64,000 nt of DNA from Leptospira adleri. GTDB taxonomy: Bacteria > Spirochaetota > Leptospiria > Leptospirales > Leptospiraceae. The notes below the pieces were generated by a model. It ran no database searches. It was given only the letters and a program-made list of their open reading frames with translations, and was not told the DNA's origin. Below, piece after piece: positions 18,533 to 28,022 of the stretch. The DNA is taken from assembly GCF_002811985.1 (NCBI RefSeq), contig NZ_NPDU01000023.1, positions 4,472 through 68,471 on the forward strand, read 5' to 3'. Position numbers and translations under genes: made by a program. Numbering within the stretch: position 1 is the first letter of the stretch; each line of letters opens with the position of its first letter.

Positions 18533-19147
18533 ATGAATCCCGAATTTTGGAACAAACGATACGCATCGGAAGAATGGGTTTACGGACTGAAGGAAAACGA
18601 CTTTCTTCGAGAAGAAATTTCCCGGTTAAAAAAAGGAAGTTCGGTATTAGACCTGGCCAGCGGAGAAGGAAGAAACTCTCTGTTCCTGGCGCGTCGGGGA
18701 TTTTCGGTCACCGCGGTGGAACAATCGACCGTAGGATTGGACAAACTCAAAAAACAAAGCGAAGCCGAAAATTTGAAAGTGATCTGCGTCCAATCCGACG
18801 TGTTAGAGTTCAAAGCGGATCAAAAATTCGACGCGGTCGTGATTACGTTCCTGCATCTGCCTCCAGAGCAAAGAAAACTTGTATATCGAATGCTTTTTTC
18901 GCTTCTCAAACCGGAAGGGATCTTCATCGCGGAATGGTTCCACCCGGACCAAAGGGCTAAAAACTTTGAAAGCGGAGGGCCGGAAGACCCGGATCTAATG
19001 GTAACCCTGGAAGAACTCCGGAATGAATTCGAAAACGGTTGGAAGATATTTCGATTGGAACACGTCGAAAGAGATTTAGACGAAGGAGAAAAGCACAGCG
19101 GACGAGGATCCGTAGTTCGAATTTCCGCTCAAAAGACACAAACATAA
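18533..19147 (+). CDS. SAM-dependent methyltransferase (TehB/UbiE-like fold)
   Basis: This 204-residue class I methyltransferase has motif I 'SVLDLASGEGRNSLFLARRG', the acidic end of strand 2 in 'VTAVEQS', a D-V motif ('VQSDVLEF') and 'FDAVVITFLHLPPEQR'. The N-terminus 'FWNKRYASEEWVYG' is typical of TehB-like small-molecule methyltransferases. The substrate is unknown. It is followed 36 bases later by a DUF302 gene on the same strand. Confidence 0.9.
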   Translation: MNPEFWNKRYASEEWVYGLKENDFLREEISRLKKGSSVLDLASGEGRNSLFLARRGFSVTAVEQSTVGLDKLKKQSEAENLKVICVQSDVLEFKADQKFDAVVITFLHLPPEQRKLVYRMLFSLLKPEGIFIAEWFHPDQRAKNFESGGPEDPDLMVTLEELRNEFENGWKIFRLEHVERDLDEGEKHSGRGSVVRISAQKTQT

Positions 19148-19183
19148 GTAAATCAATAAATTCTAATATAACAGGATGAAAGA

Positions 19184-19570
19184 ATGAAATTTATCATGGA
19201 AACAAAAAAGTCCGTTGAAAAATGCGTAGAGGATCTGAAAACGGAGATCGCAAATCAAAAATACGGAGTCCTTCACGTTCACAATCTGAAAGAGACGATG
19301 AAAAAGAAGGGCGTGGATTTTTCGGAAGAATGCCAAATTCTGGAAGTCTGCAATCCGCAAAAGGCGAACCAGGTATTGAACGAAGACATGGAAATGAACC
19401 TCGTTCTTCCCTGTAGAATTTCGGTTTATTCCGAAAAGGGAAAAACAAAGATCGGAATGATCAAACCGACTTCTCTTCTCGGACTTTTTTCGGATTCAGA
19501 ACGGCTCCGCGAGGTCGCCAAACAAGTCGAAGACGATTTAATCCTCTCCGTTCGAAATTCGATCGACTGA
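19184..19570 (+). CDS. DUF302 family protein
   Basis: This 128-residue protein matches the DUF302 layout: 'KSVEKCVEDLKTEIANQKYGVLHVHNLKETMKKKG' cut here into helix, strand and helix, then 'EVCNPQKANQVLNED' and 'LPCRISVYSEKGKTKIG'. These proteins have an alpha/beta fold with a conserved CNP region and unknown function, and are sometimes near sulfur or redox genes. The start has AGGA eight bases upstream. It is probably co-transcribed with the methyltransferase. Confidence 0.85.
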   Translation: MKFIMETKKSVEKCVEDLKTEIANQKYGVLHVHNLKETMKKKGVDFSEECQILEVCNPQKANQVLNEDMEMNLVLPCRISVYSEKGKTKIGMIKPTSLLGLFSDSERLREVAKQVEDDLILSVRNSID

Positions 19571-19676
19571 GGATGGTTCCCAATAAAGTTCAAGGATAAA
19601 ATTCGTTTTTCCTAAACTACCCCTTTTGGAAACCGGAAAAACCGCGACAACGCTCCAAAACCCTTAATAAAACTCA

Positions 19677-19689
19677 GGAGTTCCCACAG
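19677..19689 (+). repeat. Short intergenic repeat, GGAGTTCCCACA type
   Basis: This copy reads GGAGTTCCCACAG and belongs to the family that starts at 17656. Confidence 0.5.
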
Positions 19690-19750
19690 ATTACGCTCCT
19701 CGATCATCGATTAGGTCCTTCCAAAGCGCTATTCCCTGCAATTCTTCTAT

Positions 19751-19764
19751 GGGAGTTCCCACAA
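19751..19764 (+). repeat. Short intergenic repeat, GGGAGTTCCCACA type
   Basis: This copy reads GGGAGTTCCCACAA, 74 bases after the preceding one. That spacing is nearly the same as for the pair at 17656/17732. Confidence 0.5.
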
Positions 19765-19919
19765 ATCTAGGCTTTGACGAACATCCTGCCTGGAACGGAC
19801 TTTAAGCCCGATTTCAAGTCTTTTTCGAAAGAACTTCCGTCGGAACAACGGCGTAAAAACCGCATCCAGTCTGAAACATTCTTAATTTATAACATTCTTA
19901 TTTATTAATATAGAATGCA

Positions 19920-20183
19920 TCAGCGGATTCTTCCCTTTTTTATCAGATAAACTTTGCAATCCGGGGAAAGGTAATACGCGTTTTGAAGCATACATTCCCG
20001 AGTAATTCCGCGACGACTCGGTTGATTTTCACAGAATTTTTTTCGGTCTTCCAGACAAGGGTCGACCTCGGGTTGTAAATTGGAATTCTCTTGGGAAGAT
20101 TCTCGGTTCGAGGAAGAACAATTCGAATTGAAAAAAATCAAACCCAAAAAAATCAAAGTAGCTATGACGCGGCGAGATTTCAT
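19920..20183 (-). CDS. Small cysteine-rich lipoprotein, paralogue of 18007-18258
   Basis: This 87-residue protein has a signal peptide and a lipobox-like end 'FNSNC' (C22). A Ser/Asn/Glu linker is followed by the same Cys-rich repeat as the gene at 18007: 'PCLEDRKKFC', 'RRGITRECM', 'YLSPDCK'. The four cysteines and the RRG spacing are conserved. Function is unknown. The pair suggests local duplication with one copy gaining or losing lipidation. Confidence 0.8.
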   Translation of the reverse strand: MKSRRVIATLIFLGLIFFNSNCSSSNRESSQENSNLQPEVDPCLEDRKKFCENQPSRRGITRECMLQNAYYLSPDCKVYLIKKGRIR

Positions 20184-20204
20184 ATCGAAACGTTTGAAAA
20201 GAAC

Positions 20205-20239
20205 TCTAAAACGAAAAAGGGACGCTCAAACGTCCCTTT
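20205..20239 (-). terminator. Intrinsic terminator of the gene at 20257
   Basis: AAAGGGACG and CGTCCCTTT form a perfect 9-bp stem with a 6-nt loop (20216-20239). On the minus strand it is followed by a T-rich tail (TTTTTCGTTTT). It sits 17 bases after the stop codon of the gene at 20257. Confidence 0.85.
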
Positions 20240-20256
20240 GCAAAATCGAATTTACC

Positions 20257-20658
20257 TTATCCGGCTTTTTTCGGAAATTCAGGAATCTTCCAATCTTTTA
20301 GATCGAGGGGAAGTTTTGGTAAGAATTTTTTAACCAGACCGATCGCGTCCGATTCAAAAAGAAGCACGTTGTCCGTAATTCTTTCCTGAGATTTGGAACG
20401 AACGATTTTCTTTTCCGTGATCGTTCCGTTGATCAGAATCGGATCCTTCCAAAAAGGAATTCTTACTTCTAAAGTTGCGGATTCCCCGACCTCGTCCCCG
20501 TTGAACCGGCCTAAGTTGAGGCTCATAGACGTGCCTTCCCAGCCTCCGATTTCTGCGGAATAATTTCCGGTTTTACTATGAACTTCCAAGGGAATGCGTA
20601 CCGATTTCACCGATTCTTTTACGGAATCTTTGATATCTTCGATCATTTTTTCTAGCAT
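20257..20658 (-). CDS. Conserved hypothetical protein
   Basis: This 133-residue protein is not recognised. It begins with an amphipathic helix ('MLEKMIEDIKDSVKESVKSV'), followed by alternating beta-like segments ('PLEVHSKTGNYSAEIGGW', 'ATLEVRIPFW', 'ILINGTITEKKIV') and ends in a Lys/Pro-rich helix. The beta content loosely recalls PilZ-like or chaperone folds, but no motif is diagnostic. The frame is open back to 20931. The start at 20658 is chosen because GGGAGG lies seven bases upstream. An alternative ATG is at 20703. The upstream region to 21000 is the divergent spacer to the AraC-type gene. Confidence 0.7.
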   Translation of the reverse strand: MLEKMIEDIKDSVKESVKSVRIPLEVHSKTGNYSAEIGGWEGTSMSLNLGRFNGDEVGESATLEVRIPFWKDPILINGTITEKKIVRSKSQERITDNVLLFESDAIGLVKKFLPKLPLDLKDWKIPEFPKKAG

Positions 20659-21000
20659 TTCGCGCCTCCCTTCTAAGGAGAAAAGAACATTATTTTGTCC
20701 CATTTGTATGTTCCTATTAGACGTGGTGCGGCGCAACAATAAAACAAACTTTTTGAGTCGTCTGCGCGTTTCCCATTCTTCCTTTCTATCAAAAACATCT
20801 GAATTTGACGGTTTTTTCACCTTTTCGGTGTTTTTCAAAAAAATCCCTAAACAAATTGTAAGGATTTCGAATCTTAGATCCTTCTTATCCGAAACTCGGT
20901 TCCTTTTCTTGTTATCGGATCTATTTTTCATTTTACATCTTGAAAAGACCTGCTTTTGCTTTCCTTTGCAATCGGTCCTATTACTCTAAGATAAACTTCC

Positions 21001-22182
21001 ATGTTCTCTTTTTTGTCAGGAAACTTTAACCTTCACGCTCTTCTTTCCGGGTTTATCGGTTTCAGTTCGGCCTTATCCTTTCTCTTTGTTTTGGGAGAAA
21101 TCCCGCTCGCACTTCGAGGACATCGAAATCGAATTCTTCTCATCCTATTTTTCTCGGTCTTTATCTTTGAGTTCCACGCCTATCTTCTCGTAAGCGAAAC
21201 GATCCGTTATTTTCCGTATCTCTACGCGATTCACATTCCGATTTCGGCGCTCTTCGGTCCTCTTTTACGTTCTTATATTTCGGCTCTCTGGAAAGAAGAA
21301 GACACGATTCCGATCGTTCGAATTTGGGATTGGATTCCTTGTTTGGCGATTTTTATCATCCTCGGGCCGTTCTATCTTTCTTCCACCGAAGACAAACTGG
21401 AATGTTTAAGAATGGCGCAACAAGGCAGACTCGCTTGGGACATTCGGATCGGAATCGCAACGATGTCTCTTACACTGTTCGGATATCTTTTCAATATCAC
21501 TTGGAATCTTCTACATAGAATCCGCTGGACCACGATCTATTCTCAGCCTCAGGTGCGTCTGATTCTTTTCATCCTTTCGACCGCGACTGCCTCTTCTTTT
21601 TTGGGACTTACAACGAGCGTTCGTCAGGACGGCGTCGTTCGTTTGGAGATTTCCTCGATCCTAATCGGGATTCTTCTTTGCGGAATTTATATCGTCCGCC
21701 AAAGTCATCCGGAAATTTTCAATGCGGTAAGAAGAATCGTCGAAGACGAGAAGAAATACAAAAACACGCAGCTTCGTTCCGTGGATTTGGATTCTCTGGA
21801 AAAGAATCTCAATTCTCTCTTGGATGAAAAAAAAATCTACAAAGAAGAGAACCTTGGTCTTTCCAGACTCGCGGAAGAACTCGGGATTTCTCCGCATCAA
21901 CTTTCGGAATATCTGAACCTTCATCTCAAAAGAAATTTCTTTCAGTTGATCAACGGTTATCGGATCGCCGAGGCCAAACATCTTTTGCTCCATTCTCCGA
22001 AGGAAACCGTGCTTTCGATCGCGTACGAAGTCGGATTTCAGTCAAAATCTTCCTTCAACGACGCGTTTCGAAAGGAAGTGGGATTAAGTCCCACTGAATT
22101 CAGAAAAAAAGGAGAATCCAAGGGCCTGATTGATAAGTCAGGTCGTTTTTTTTCGACCGTTTCGACCAAGTCGGACGATTGA
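21001..22182 (+). CDS. Membrane-bound AraC-family transcriptional regulator
   Basis: This 393-residue protein has about seven hydrophobic helices in the first 240 residues and a C-terminal AraC-type double helix-turn-helix: 'LSRLAEELGISPHQLSEYLN' and 'VLSIAYEVGFQSKSSFNDAF' followed by 'VGLSPTEFR'. This membrane-AraC design is common in Leptospira and Bacteroidetes, and the ligand is unknown. A fatty acid hydroxylase-family gene begins 50 bases downstream on the same strand, which makes it a likely partner or target. Confidence 0.92.
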   Translation: MFSFLSGNFNLHALLSGFIGFSSALSFLFVLGEIPLALRGHRNRILLILFFSVFIFEFHAYLLVSETIRYFPYLYAIHIPISALFGPLLRSYISALWKEEDTIPIVRIWDWIPCLAIFIILGPFYLSSTEDKLECLRMAQQGRLAWDIRIGIATMSLTLFGYLFNITWNLLHRIRWTTIYSQPQVRLILFILSTATASSFLGLTTSVRQDGVVRLEISSILIGILLCGIYIVRQSHPEIFNAVRRIVEDEKKYKNTQLRSVDLDSLEKNLNSLLDEKKIYKEENLGLSRLAEELGISPHQLSEYLNLHLKRNFFQLINGYRIAEAKHLLLHSPKETVLSIAYEVGFQSKSSFNDAFRKEVGLSPTEFRKKGESKGLIDKSGRFFSTVSTKSDD

Positions 22183-22232
22183 ATTCCGAAAAGTAAGTAA
22201 ACTCTTCCCATACAAAGAAGGAGATTCTTTTC

Positions 22233-23090
22233 ATGAATCCAATCCAGTGTGAGTTAGTTCTAGACTGCGTCCAGAAAATCGGACTCTTTCAATTTACGAT
22301 GAATGTCCTGCGTTACTATCCGATCGCGGGTCTTGCGTTTCTGATTCTTTACGTTTGGAAAAAAGAAAGTTTTCATCGTTTTCGGATTCAATCCGTTTAT
22401 CCGAAAATTGAAAAAATCAAAAACGAAATCAGACAATCCGCCGTCACCCTTTTCGTTTTTACGATCATCGCCACCACCAATATCGTAAGCGCTCGAATGG
22501 GTTTGATTCCCAATAACGTTTATTTCGGCGATTACAGCTCGCACGGCGGTTATCTCTATATGTTTCTTTCCTTCGTGATGATCACGATCTGGCACGAAAC
22601 CTGGTTCTATTGGGCTCACAGATGGATGCATCACAAGAAAGTATATTCGCTCGTTCATTCGGTGCATCATCAATCCGTAAATCCTTCTCCGTTAGCGGCG
22701 TATCACTTTCATATTCTTGAGGCCTTTTTGGAAGGAATCTACATCGTATTTTTCGTTCTTTTTATTCCGATCCACTTTCACGTGCTTCTATTTCATACAG
22801 TCTACGCGATGGTTATGAATATCTGGTGGCATCTCGGTTACGAATTTTTACCGAAGGCCTGGGTAAGACATCCGATTCTTAAATGGATCAATACGTCAAC
22901 ACATCACAACCTTCATCACCAAAAGTTTCACGGAAACTACAGCCTCTATTTCAATTTTTGGGATAGAATTATGGGAACAAATTTCCCTTACTACGAAGAT
23001 TACTTCGAGTCCCTTTCCGACAAACGTTCCGTCCGAGGAAACGATTCCGATCCTAAGATCCGCTGGTCGGAAACTCCAGCCGAAGGTTGA
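22233..23090 (+). CDS. Fatty acid hydroxylase / sterol desaturase superfamily protein
   Basis: This 285-residue membrane protein has the di-iron histidine motifs of the superfamily: 'HETWFYWAHRWMHH' (about residues 117-130), 'HSVHHQSVNP' and, near the C-terminus, 'HHNLHHQ'. Four to five membrane helices surround them. Such enzymes hydroxylate or desaturate lipids at the membrane, and the substrate is not predictable. AAGGAG lies eight bases upstream of the ATG. It is followed by a strong terminator and is likely co-transcribed with the AraC-type regulator. Confidence 0.92.
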   Translation: MNPIQCELVLDCVQKIGLFQFTMNVLRYYPIAGLAFLILYVWKKESFHRFRIQSVYPKIEKIKNEIRQSAVTLFVFTIIATTNIVSARMGLIPNNVYFGDYSSHGGYLYMFLSFVMITIWHETWFYWAHRWMHHKKVYSLVHSVHHQSVNPSPLAAYHFHILEAFLEGIYIVFFVLFIPIHFHVLLFHTVYAMVMNIWWHLGYEFLPKAWVRHPILKWINTSTHHNLHHQKFHGNYSLYFNFWDRIMGTNFPYYEDYFESLSDKRSVRGNDSDPKIRWSETPAEG

Positions 23091-23133
23091 TTTCAAACGT
23101 CACATAACTTCAACTTACGACACAACATTTCAC

Positions 23134-23165
23134 CGCGCTCTGGAAAGATCTAGAGCGCGTTTTTT
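23134..23165 (+). terminator. Intrinsic terminator after the hydroxylase-family gene
   Basis: CGCGCTCT and AGAGCGCG form an 8-bp stem with a 10-nt loop, followed by TTTTTT on the plus strand. It lies 44 bases after the stop codon at 23090. Confidence 0.88.
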
Positions 23166-23173
23166 GACTTTTA

Positions 23174-24073
23174 TTATTTGGAATTCAATTTCAAAAAATC
23201 TAATATTTCCTGAGCCACGATTTCGGGAGCCTCTAGCGGAAGAAAATGTCCGGCTCCGTTTATCACCTTAAACAATACGCGAGAATAGAATTCCGATTCC
23301 AACCCGCGAAATACGTTAGGCGAAATACATTCGTCCTTTTCTCCCGCGAGAACGAGCGCCGGAACCCCGATCTTTTGAAAAACGATCTCCCGGCTCGAAT
23401 TCCAAAGGGAAAAATTGCTCGGAGTCAAAAGACCTCTGTAGTAGCCGAGTGCGGTGGATAGATTTTCAGGAACTTTTAGATTCTCCGATACTTCTTTGAA
23501 TCTTTGTTCTGGGATTTTCCAGCCCGGACTCCAGTCTTCCCAGAGTCTTCGGAGCAGTTCGTTTTTCAAAAGGGCCGATTCAGGAATTCCCGCACGAAGC
23601 TGAAAGAATAAAATATACCAGCTGCGGACGATCTGGGACGGATAAACCAAAAGATTCTTCAAATACGTGGGAAGCGGCGGAACCGAAAGCGCAACTAACG
23701 TGTCCAAAGACGCCGGAGACAGATTTGCGAGAGCGTAAGAAGCGATCGCCCCCCAATCGTGTCCGACGACTACGGTAGTTTCCGGTTTGTATTTTGACTT
23801 TAGAGATTCCACGATAAACTTCAGATCTCCTGCGAGTTCGGCGATGCTTACCGTGGGGGAAAAAGGAACGTTCGAGCCGGAAGAAAATCCTCTCATATAC
23901 GGAGCGATACAGGTAAAGTCCCGCTCCGCGAAGATGTTCATGAGGTCTTTCATGGAGCCTGCGTCGTCCGGAAATCCGTGAAAGAAGAAGATCAATTTTT
24001 TTCCTTTTCCGAGGCTTAGATATTTGTATTCTCTTTCCCCGTTTTTTACGGACTCGGTTTTGATCTCAGACAT
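23174..24073 (-). CDS. Alpha/beta hydrolase, epoxide hydrolase/dehalogenase-like
   Basis: This 299-residue hydrolase has an oxyanion-hole motif 'FFHGFPDD' and a nucleophile elbow 'VVGHDWGAIASY', in which the nucleophile is Asp rather than Ser. This is the signature of epoxide hydrolases and haloalkane dehalogenases. A cap region follows, then the acid 'AGEKDECISP' and the catalytic His in 'NGAGHFLPLEAPE'. The substrate is unknown. The frame extends to 24112, but the ATG at 24073 has GGAG eight bases upstream and starts the conserved part. Confidence 0.9.
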   Translation of the reverse strand: MSEIKTESVKNGEREYKYLSLGKGKKLIFFFHGFPDDAGSMKDLMNIFAERDFTCIAPYMRGFSSGSNVPFSPTVSIAELAGDLKFIVESLKSKYKPETTVVVGHDWGAIASYALANLSPASLDTLVALSVPPLPTYLKNLLVYPSQIVRSWYILFFQLRAGIPESALLKNELLRRLWEDWSPGWKIPEQRFKEVSENLKVPENLSTALGYYRGLLTPSNFSLWNSSREIVFQKIGVPALVLAGEKDECISPNVFRGLESEFYSRVLFKVINGAGHFLPLEAPEIVAQEILDFLKLNSK

Positions 24074-24169
24074 GAAAGCTCCTAGGTTCGGGGTTTTATT
24101 TTTAAAACCCACGTTGTGTGAGATCCTACATTCGGTTTACAGAAGGGATTGTCAAAATAAAATACGCGA

Positions 24170-25486
24170 ATGTTCCACTTGGACATTTCAAAACGGACCG
24201 AACTCAGAACCGATTCACCCGAATCCGTTCTTTTCCACTTGGGAACGAAAGCCATCCAAACCTCGCTTCCTCAAAAAGCGGTCGCAGAAGCCCTCCGGAA
24301 ACTTTCGCTTACCGGAAGGATCGTACTTATTTCCATCGGAAAGGCCGCCTATCCGATGGCGCTCGCAGCGACCGAAATCTGCAAGGATCAAATCCAGAGA
24401 GGACTCATTCTTACCAAGTACGGCCACGCTGGAAAAGCGCTTCCCCCCTTGGAAACGATCGAAGCCGGTCATCCGATCCCGGACCAAAAAAGTATTTTGG
24501 GCGGAAGAAGAATTTTAGAACTCTGTTCGGATTTAAAAGAGGAAGACACGGTTCTCGTTCTATTGTCCGGCGGAGGTTCGTCTCTTGCGGAAATTCCGAA
24601 GGAAGGAATCGATCTGCAAGATCTCGTTTTGTGGAATCGAAAACTTTTGGAAAGCGGCGCTCCCATCGAGGACGTCAACGAAATCAGAATTCTTCTTTCT
24701 TCCTTAAAAGGAGGAGGACTTTTGTCCCGGATTCTTCCCGCAAAATCGGCGACCCTGATTCTTTCCGACGTAATCGGAGACGACCTCTCGAAAGTCGCGT
24801 CCGGACCTACGATCCCTTCGCCCGTTTCAAAAAATTCTATTTTAAGAATATTCCAACAATATGATATTCTACCGGATCAAAAGATCGCAAAGCTTCTGGA
24901 AGAGAAATCGAAGATCGGGCGAGACGGGTTTTTTCAGGAAATGGATCCTTCCAGAAATTTCGTTTTTTCGATCGGGAACATTTCTTCGGCTTTGGACGCG
25001 GTTCGAAAAGAATGCGAACGTCATAAAATTTCCGTCCTATTCTTAACTTCTTCTTTATCCTGCGAAGCGAAGGAAGCGGGATCTTTTTTGGCGGAGATCG
25101 CAAAGGAATATTCAAAAAATATAAAACATCCCCTTTTGATTCTTTGCGGAGGAGAAACGATCGTCACGCACGACGGAACCGGCAAAGGAGGAAGAAATCA
25201 GGAACTCGCTCTTTCATTTGCAAAAAGAATCTCGGGACTTTCCGGAATTTGTCTTCTTTCCTTAGCCACGGACGGAACGGACGGTCCCACCGACGCAGCG
25301 GGCGCCTTTGTGGACGGAAAAACCTGGGGCAAAATCGGATTGGAATCCGGCGCGGATCGTGCGCTCAAGGAACATCGTTCTTACGAGGCACTTTCTTCGG
25401 CGGAAGCGCTCGTATTTACGGGTCCTACCGGAACCAACGTCAACGATATTCAATTTGTATGGATTTCGCCCGGTGAAAAAAGCTGA
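24170..25486 (+). CDS. Glycerate 2-kinase (GckA/TtuD family, MOFRL domain)
   Basis: This 438-residue protein has the DUF4147 N-terminal domain ('ISIGKAAYPMALAA', 'GHPIPDQKSILGGRRILEL', 'VLLSGGGSSL', 'VNEIRILLSSLKGGGL') and the C-terminal MOFRL domain ('LCGGETIVTHDGTGKGGRNQ', 'LATDGTDGPTDAAGAFVDG'). The family phosphorylates D-glycerate to 2-phosphoglycerate. The region is complete. It converges on the diguanylate cyclase gene with only 4 bases between the stop codons. Confidence 0.94.
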   Translation: MFHLDISKRTELRTDSPESVLFHLGTKAIQTSLPQKAVAEALRKLSLTGRIVLISIGKAAYPMALAATEICKDQIQRGLILTKYGHAGKALPPLETIEAGHPIPDQKSILGGRRILELCSDLKEEDTVLVLLSGGGSSLAEIPKEGIDLQDLVLWNRKLLESGAPIEDVNEIRILLSSLKGGGLLSRILPAKSATLILSDVIGDDLSKVASGPTIPSPVSKNSILRIFQQYDILPDQKIAKLLEEKSKIGRDGFFQEMDPSRNFVFSIGNISSALDAVRKECERHKISVLFLTSSLSCEAKEAGSFLAEIAKEYSKNIKHPLLILCGGETIVTHDGTGKGGRNQELALSFAKRISGLSGICLLSLATDGTDGPTDAAGAFVDGKTWGKIGLESGADRALKEHRSYEALSSAEALVFTGPTGTNVNDIQFVWISPGEKS

Positions 25487-25490
25487 GCGA

Positions 25491-26483
25491 TCAATCTCCT
25501 TGCGGATAAAAACGAAGACAGTTTCTTCCTTCTTCTTTGGCTAAGTAGAGGGCCTTGTCCGCTCTTTCGATCAACTCCGTGATCGAATTCTCGGGGCTCG
25601 GACTCAAAGTCGCCATACCGATACTGATCGTCACGATCGAATCCGTCTTCGACGCGGAATGTGGAATCGAAAGTTTTTCCACTTTTTCCAAAATGTTTCT
25701 GCTGACTACGACCGCGTTGGACTCGCTCGTTTCCGGAAGAATCACCGCGAATTCTTCTCCTCCGTAACGCGCAGCGACGTCCCCCGCTCTTCTCGCACAT
25801 TCCCGAATGGCAGCGGAAACCTGTTTGAGACAATGATCTCCCGCCTGATGACCGTACGTATCGTTGAAAAGTTTGAAGTGGTCGATATCCATCATCAAAA
25901 GAGCAACGCTGTTTCCGGTTCTCCAACAACGTTTCCATTCCGTCGCGAGAACCTCGTCAAAGTATCTTCGATTGAAAAGCCCGGTGAGTCCGTCCGTTCT
26001 CGCGATCGCAAGAAGATACGCGTTGACCTCTTGGAGTTGATCGGTGAGTTTTTCCAATTCCTTTTCCCGTTCGATCCTGCGGGACATCTCCTCGAATAAT
26101 CGAAGAGCCGATCTTACCCTCGCCAAAAGTTCGATCGAATCGAAAGGTTTTACGACGTAGTCGATGGCTCCGGTATCGAACGCTTCCTGTAAAACGTTGG
26201 ATTCCTTGAGAGCGGTGATCATGATAACGGGAATGTCTTTGAGTTCCGGTTTTTCTCGGATGAGGCGAAGAATTTCAATGCCCGTGATTCCGGGAAGAAG
26301 GATGTCCAAAAGAATGAGGGAAAAAACTTTTTTCGGCGGTTCCGAAGATTTCAGACTCAGCCATTCCACGACCTCGTCCGGAGATTGACTCGTCAGAGTG
26401 TCCTTGTAGCCCGATCTCCGAAGGATTCCCTGCATGAGCATACAATTTTCCTGAGCGTCATCTAATATGAGAATCGAATTCAT
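25491..26483 (-). CDS. Response regulator diguanylate cyclase (REC-GGDEF, PleD-like)
   Basis: This 330-residue protein has a receiver domain with phosphoacceptor D60 ('[11 protein letters not shown]') and K112 ('VKPFD'). A coiled-coil linker (about 125-160) follows, then a GGDEF domain with '[14 protein letters not shown]', '[11 protein letters not shown]' and the active site GGEEF at 241-245. An intact inhibitory I-site RAGD (232-235) sits five residues before it. It should synthesise c-di-GMP on phosphorylation and be feedback-inhibited. The cognate kinase is not obvious; several orphan kinases lie nearby. It is divergent from the copper cluster. Confidence 0.95.
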   Translation of the reverse strand: MNSILILDDAQENCMLMQGILRRSGYKDTLTSQSPDEVVEWLSLKSSEPPKKVFSLILLDILLPGITGIEILRLIREKPELKDIPVIMITALKESNVLQEAFDTGAIDYVVKPFDSIELLARVRSALRLFEEMSRRIEREKELEKLTDQLQEVNAYLLAIARTDGLTGLFNRRYFDEVLATEWKRCWRTGNSVALLMMDIDHFKLFNDTYGHQAGDHCLKQVSAAIRECARRAGDVAARYGGEEFAVILPETSESNAVVVSRNILEKVEKLSIPHSASKTDSIVTISIGMATLSPSPENSITELIERADKALYLAKEEGRNCLRFYPQGD

Positions 26484-26620
26484 CTAACAGGCAGCTCCCC
26501 GGAATATTCAAAAAACGGCACTCGAAGGATACTAAGCTCTAACGAAATACGAATGAAATCAAACGAATTTTTTAAAAACTTCTTGATCCATTCCTCGGAT
26601 CGGCAAAGTCTAATTGAGAA

Positions 26621-27031
26621 ATGAGCAGAAATGCAAAACGATGGATTGCTTTTTTAGGAGCGATCGGTTTTACAACCGCGTTTCTTTGTTTTACGCTCAT
26701 GCTTTCCGGAGAAAATTGTCCCGCATATCCGGCGGTGAAATCAGCCTCTTCTTCGGACCTTCCTCCGTGTCACCGACAAGATTCTTCCGCACAAGACGAA
26801 ACGGCTCCCAACTGTTCTTCCTGTCATTTCGAAGTTTCACAAGAATCCGTTCAGCCGAAAACTCCGGATCTTCATCCGATACAAGCAAACGTTCTTTCCG
26901 CTTTGTCCGAACTTTTACATTCTGAAAACGACAAGGTGAAGAATTTTGAACTTTCCTTTTTTCGGAATCGATCGTTGAACCCCCAGAAATTCGTTCTACT
27001 CTCCATCGCCTCCGTACGAATTTTGACCTGA
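26621..27031 (+). CDS. Small membrane-anchored Cys/His protein of a copper cluster
   Basis: This 136-residue protein has an N-terminal hydrophobic segment (residues 8-29, signal or anchor). The exported part contains 'PPCHRQDSS' and 'CSSCHFEVS', Cys/His pairs that could bind a metal, and then a region without clear motifs. I do not recognise a family. Its place directly upstream of a Csp-like copper storage gene and a DUF3347 gene suggests periplasmic metal handling. That function is inferred from context. Confidence 0.7.
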   Translation: MSRNAKRWIAFLGAIGFTTAFLCFTLMLSGENCPAYPAVKSASSSDLPPCHRQDSSAQDETAPNCSSCHFEVSQESVQPKTPDLHPIQANVLSALSELLHSENDKVKNFELSFFRNRSLNPQKFVLLSIASVRILT

Positions 27032-27077
27032 TCCCGAACGTTCTAATCTTCTCTCTCGTATTTTAATTTTAGAATTT

Positions 27078-27556
<479 letters not shown>

Positions 27557-27569
27557 AAAGGAAACCAAT

Positions 27570-28001
<432 letters not shown>

Positions 28002-28022
28002 ATCTATGCCGAAAAGAATGAT

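Larger units (their letters stand above)
19571..19919. other. Intergenic region with two copies of the short repeat
   Basis: The gap lies between the convergent DUF302 and lipoprotein genes. No coding or RNA gene was recognised. Two GGAGTTCCCACA copies occur at 19677-19689 and 19751-19764. The last 60 bases are AT-rich. Confidence 0.6.

Noticed and set aside
24118..24864. 248-codon frame overlapping glycerate kinase on the same strand
   Set aside because: It is in the wrong frame of a complete DUF4147-MOFRL protein and shows only Arg/Ser-rich low-complexity sequence.
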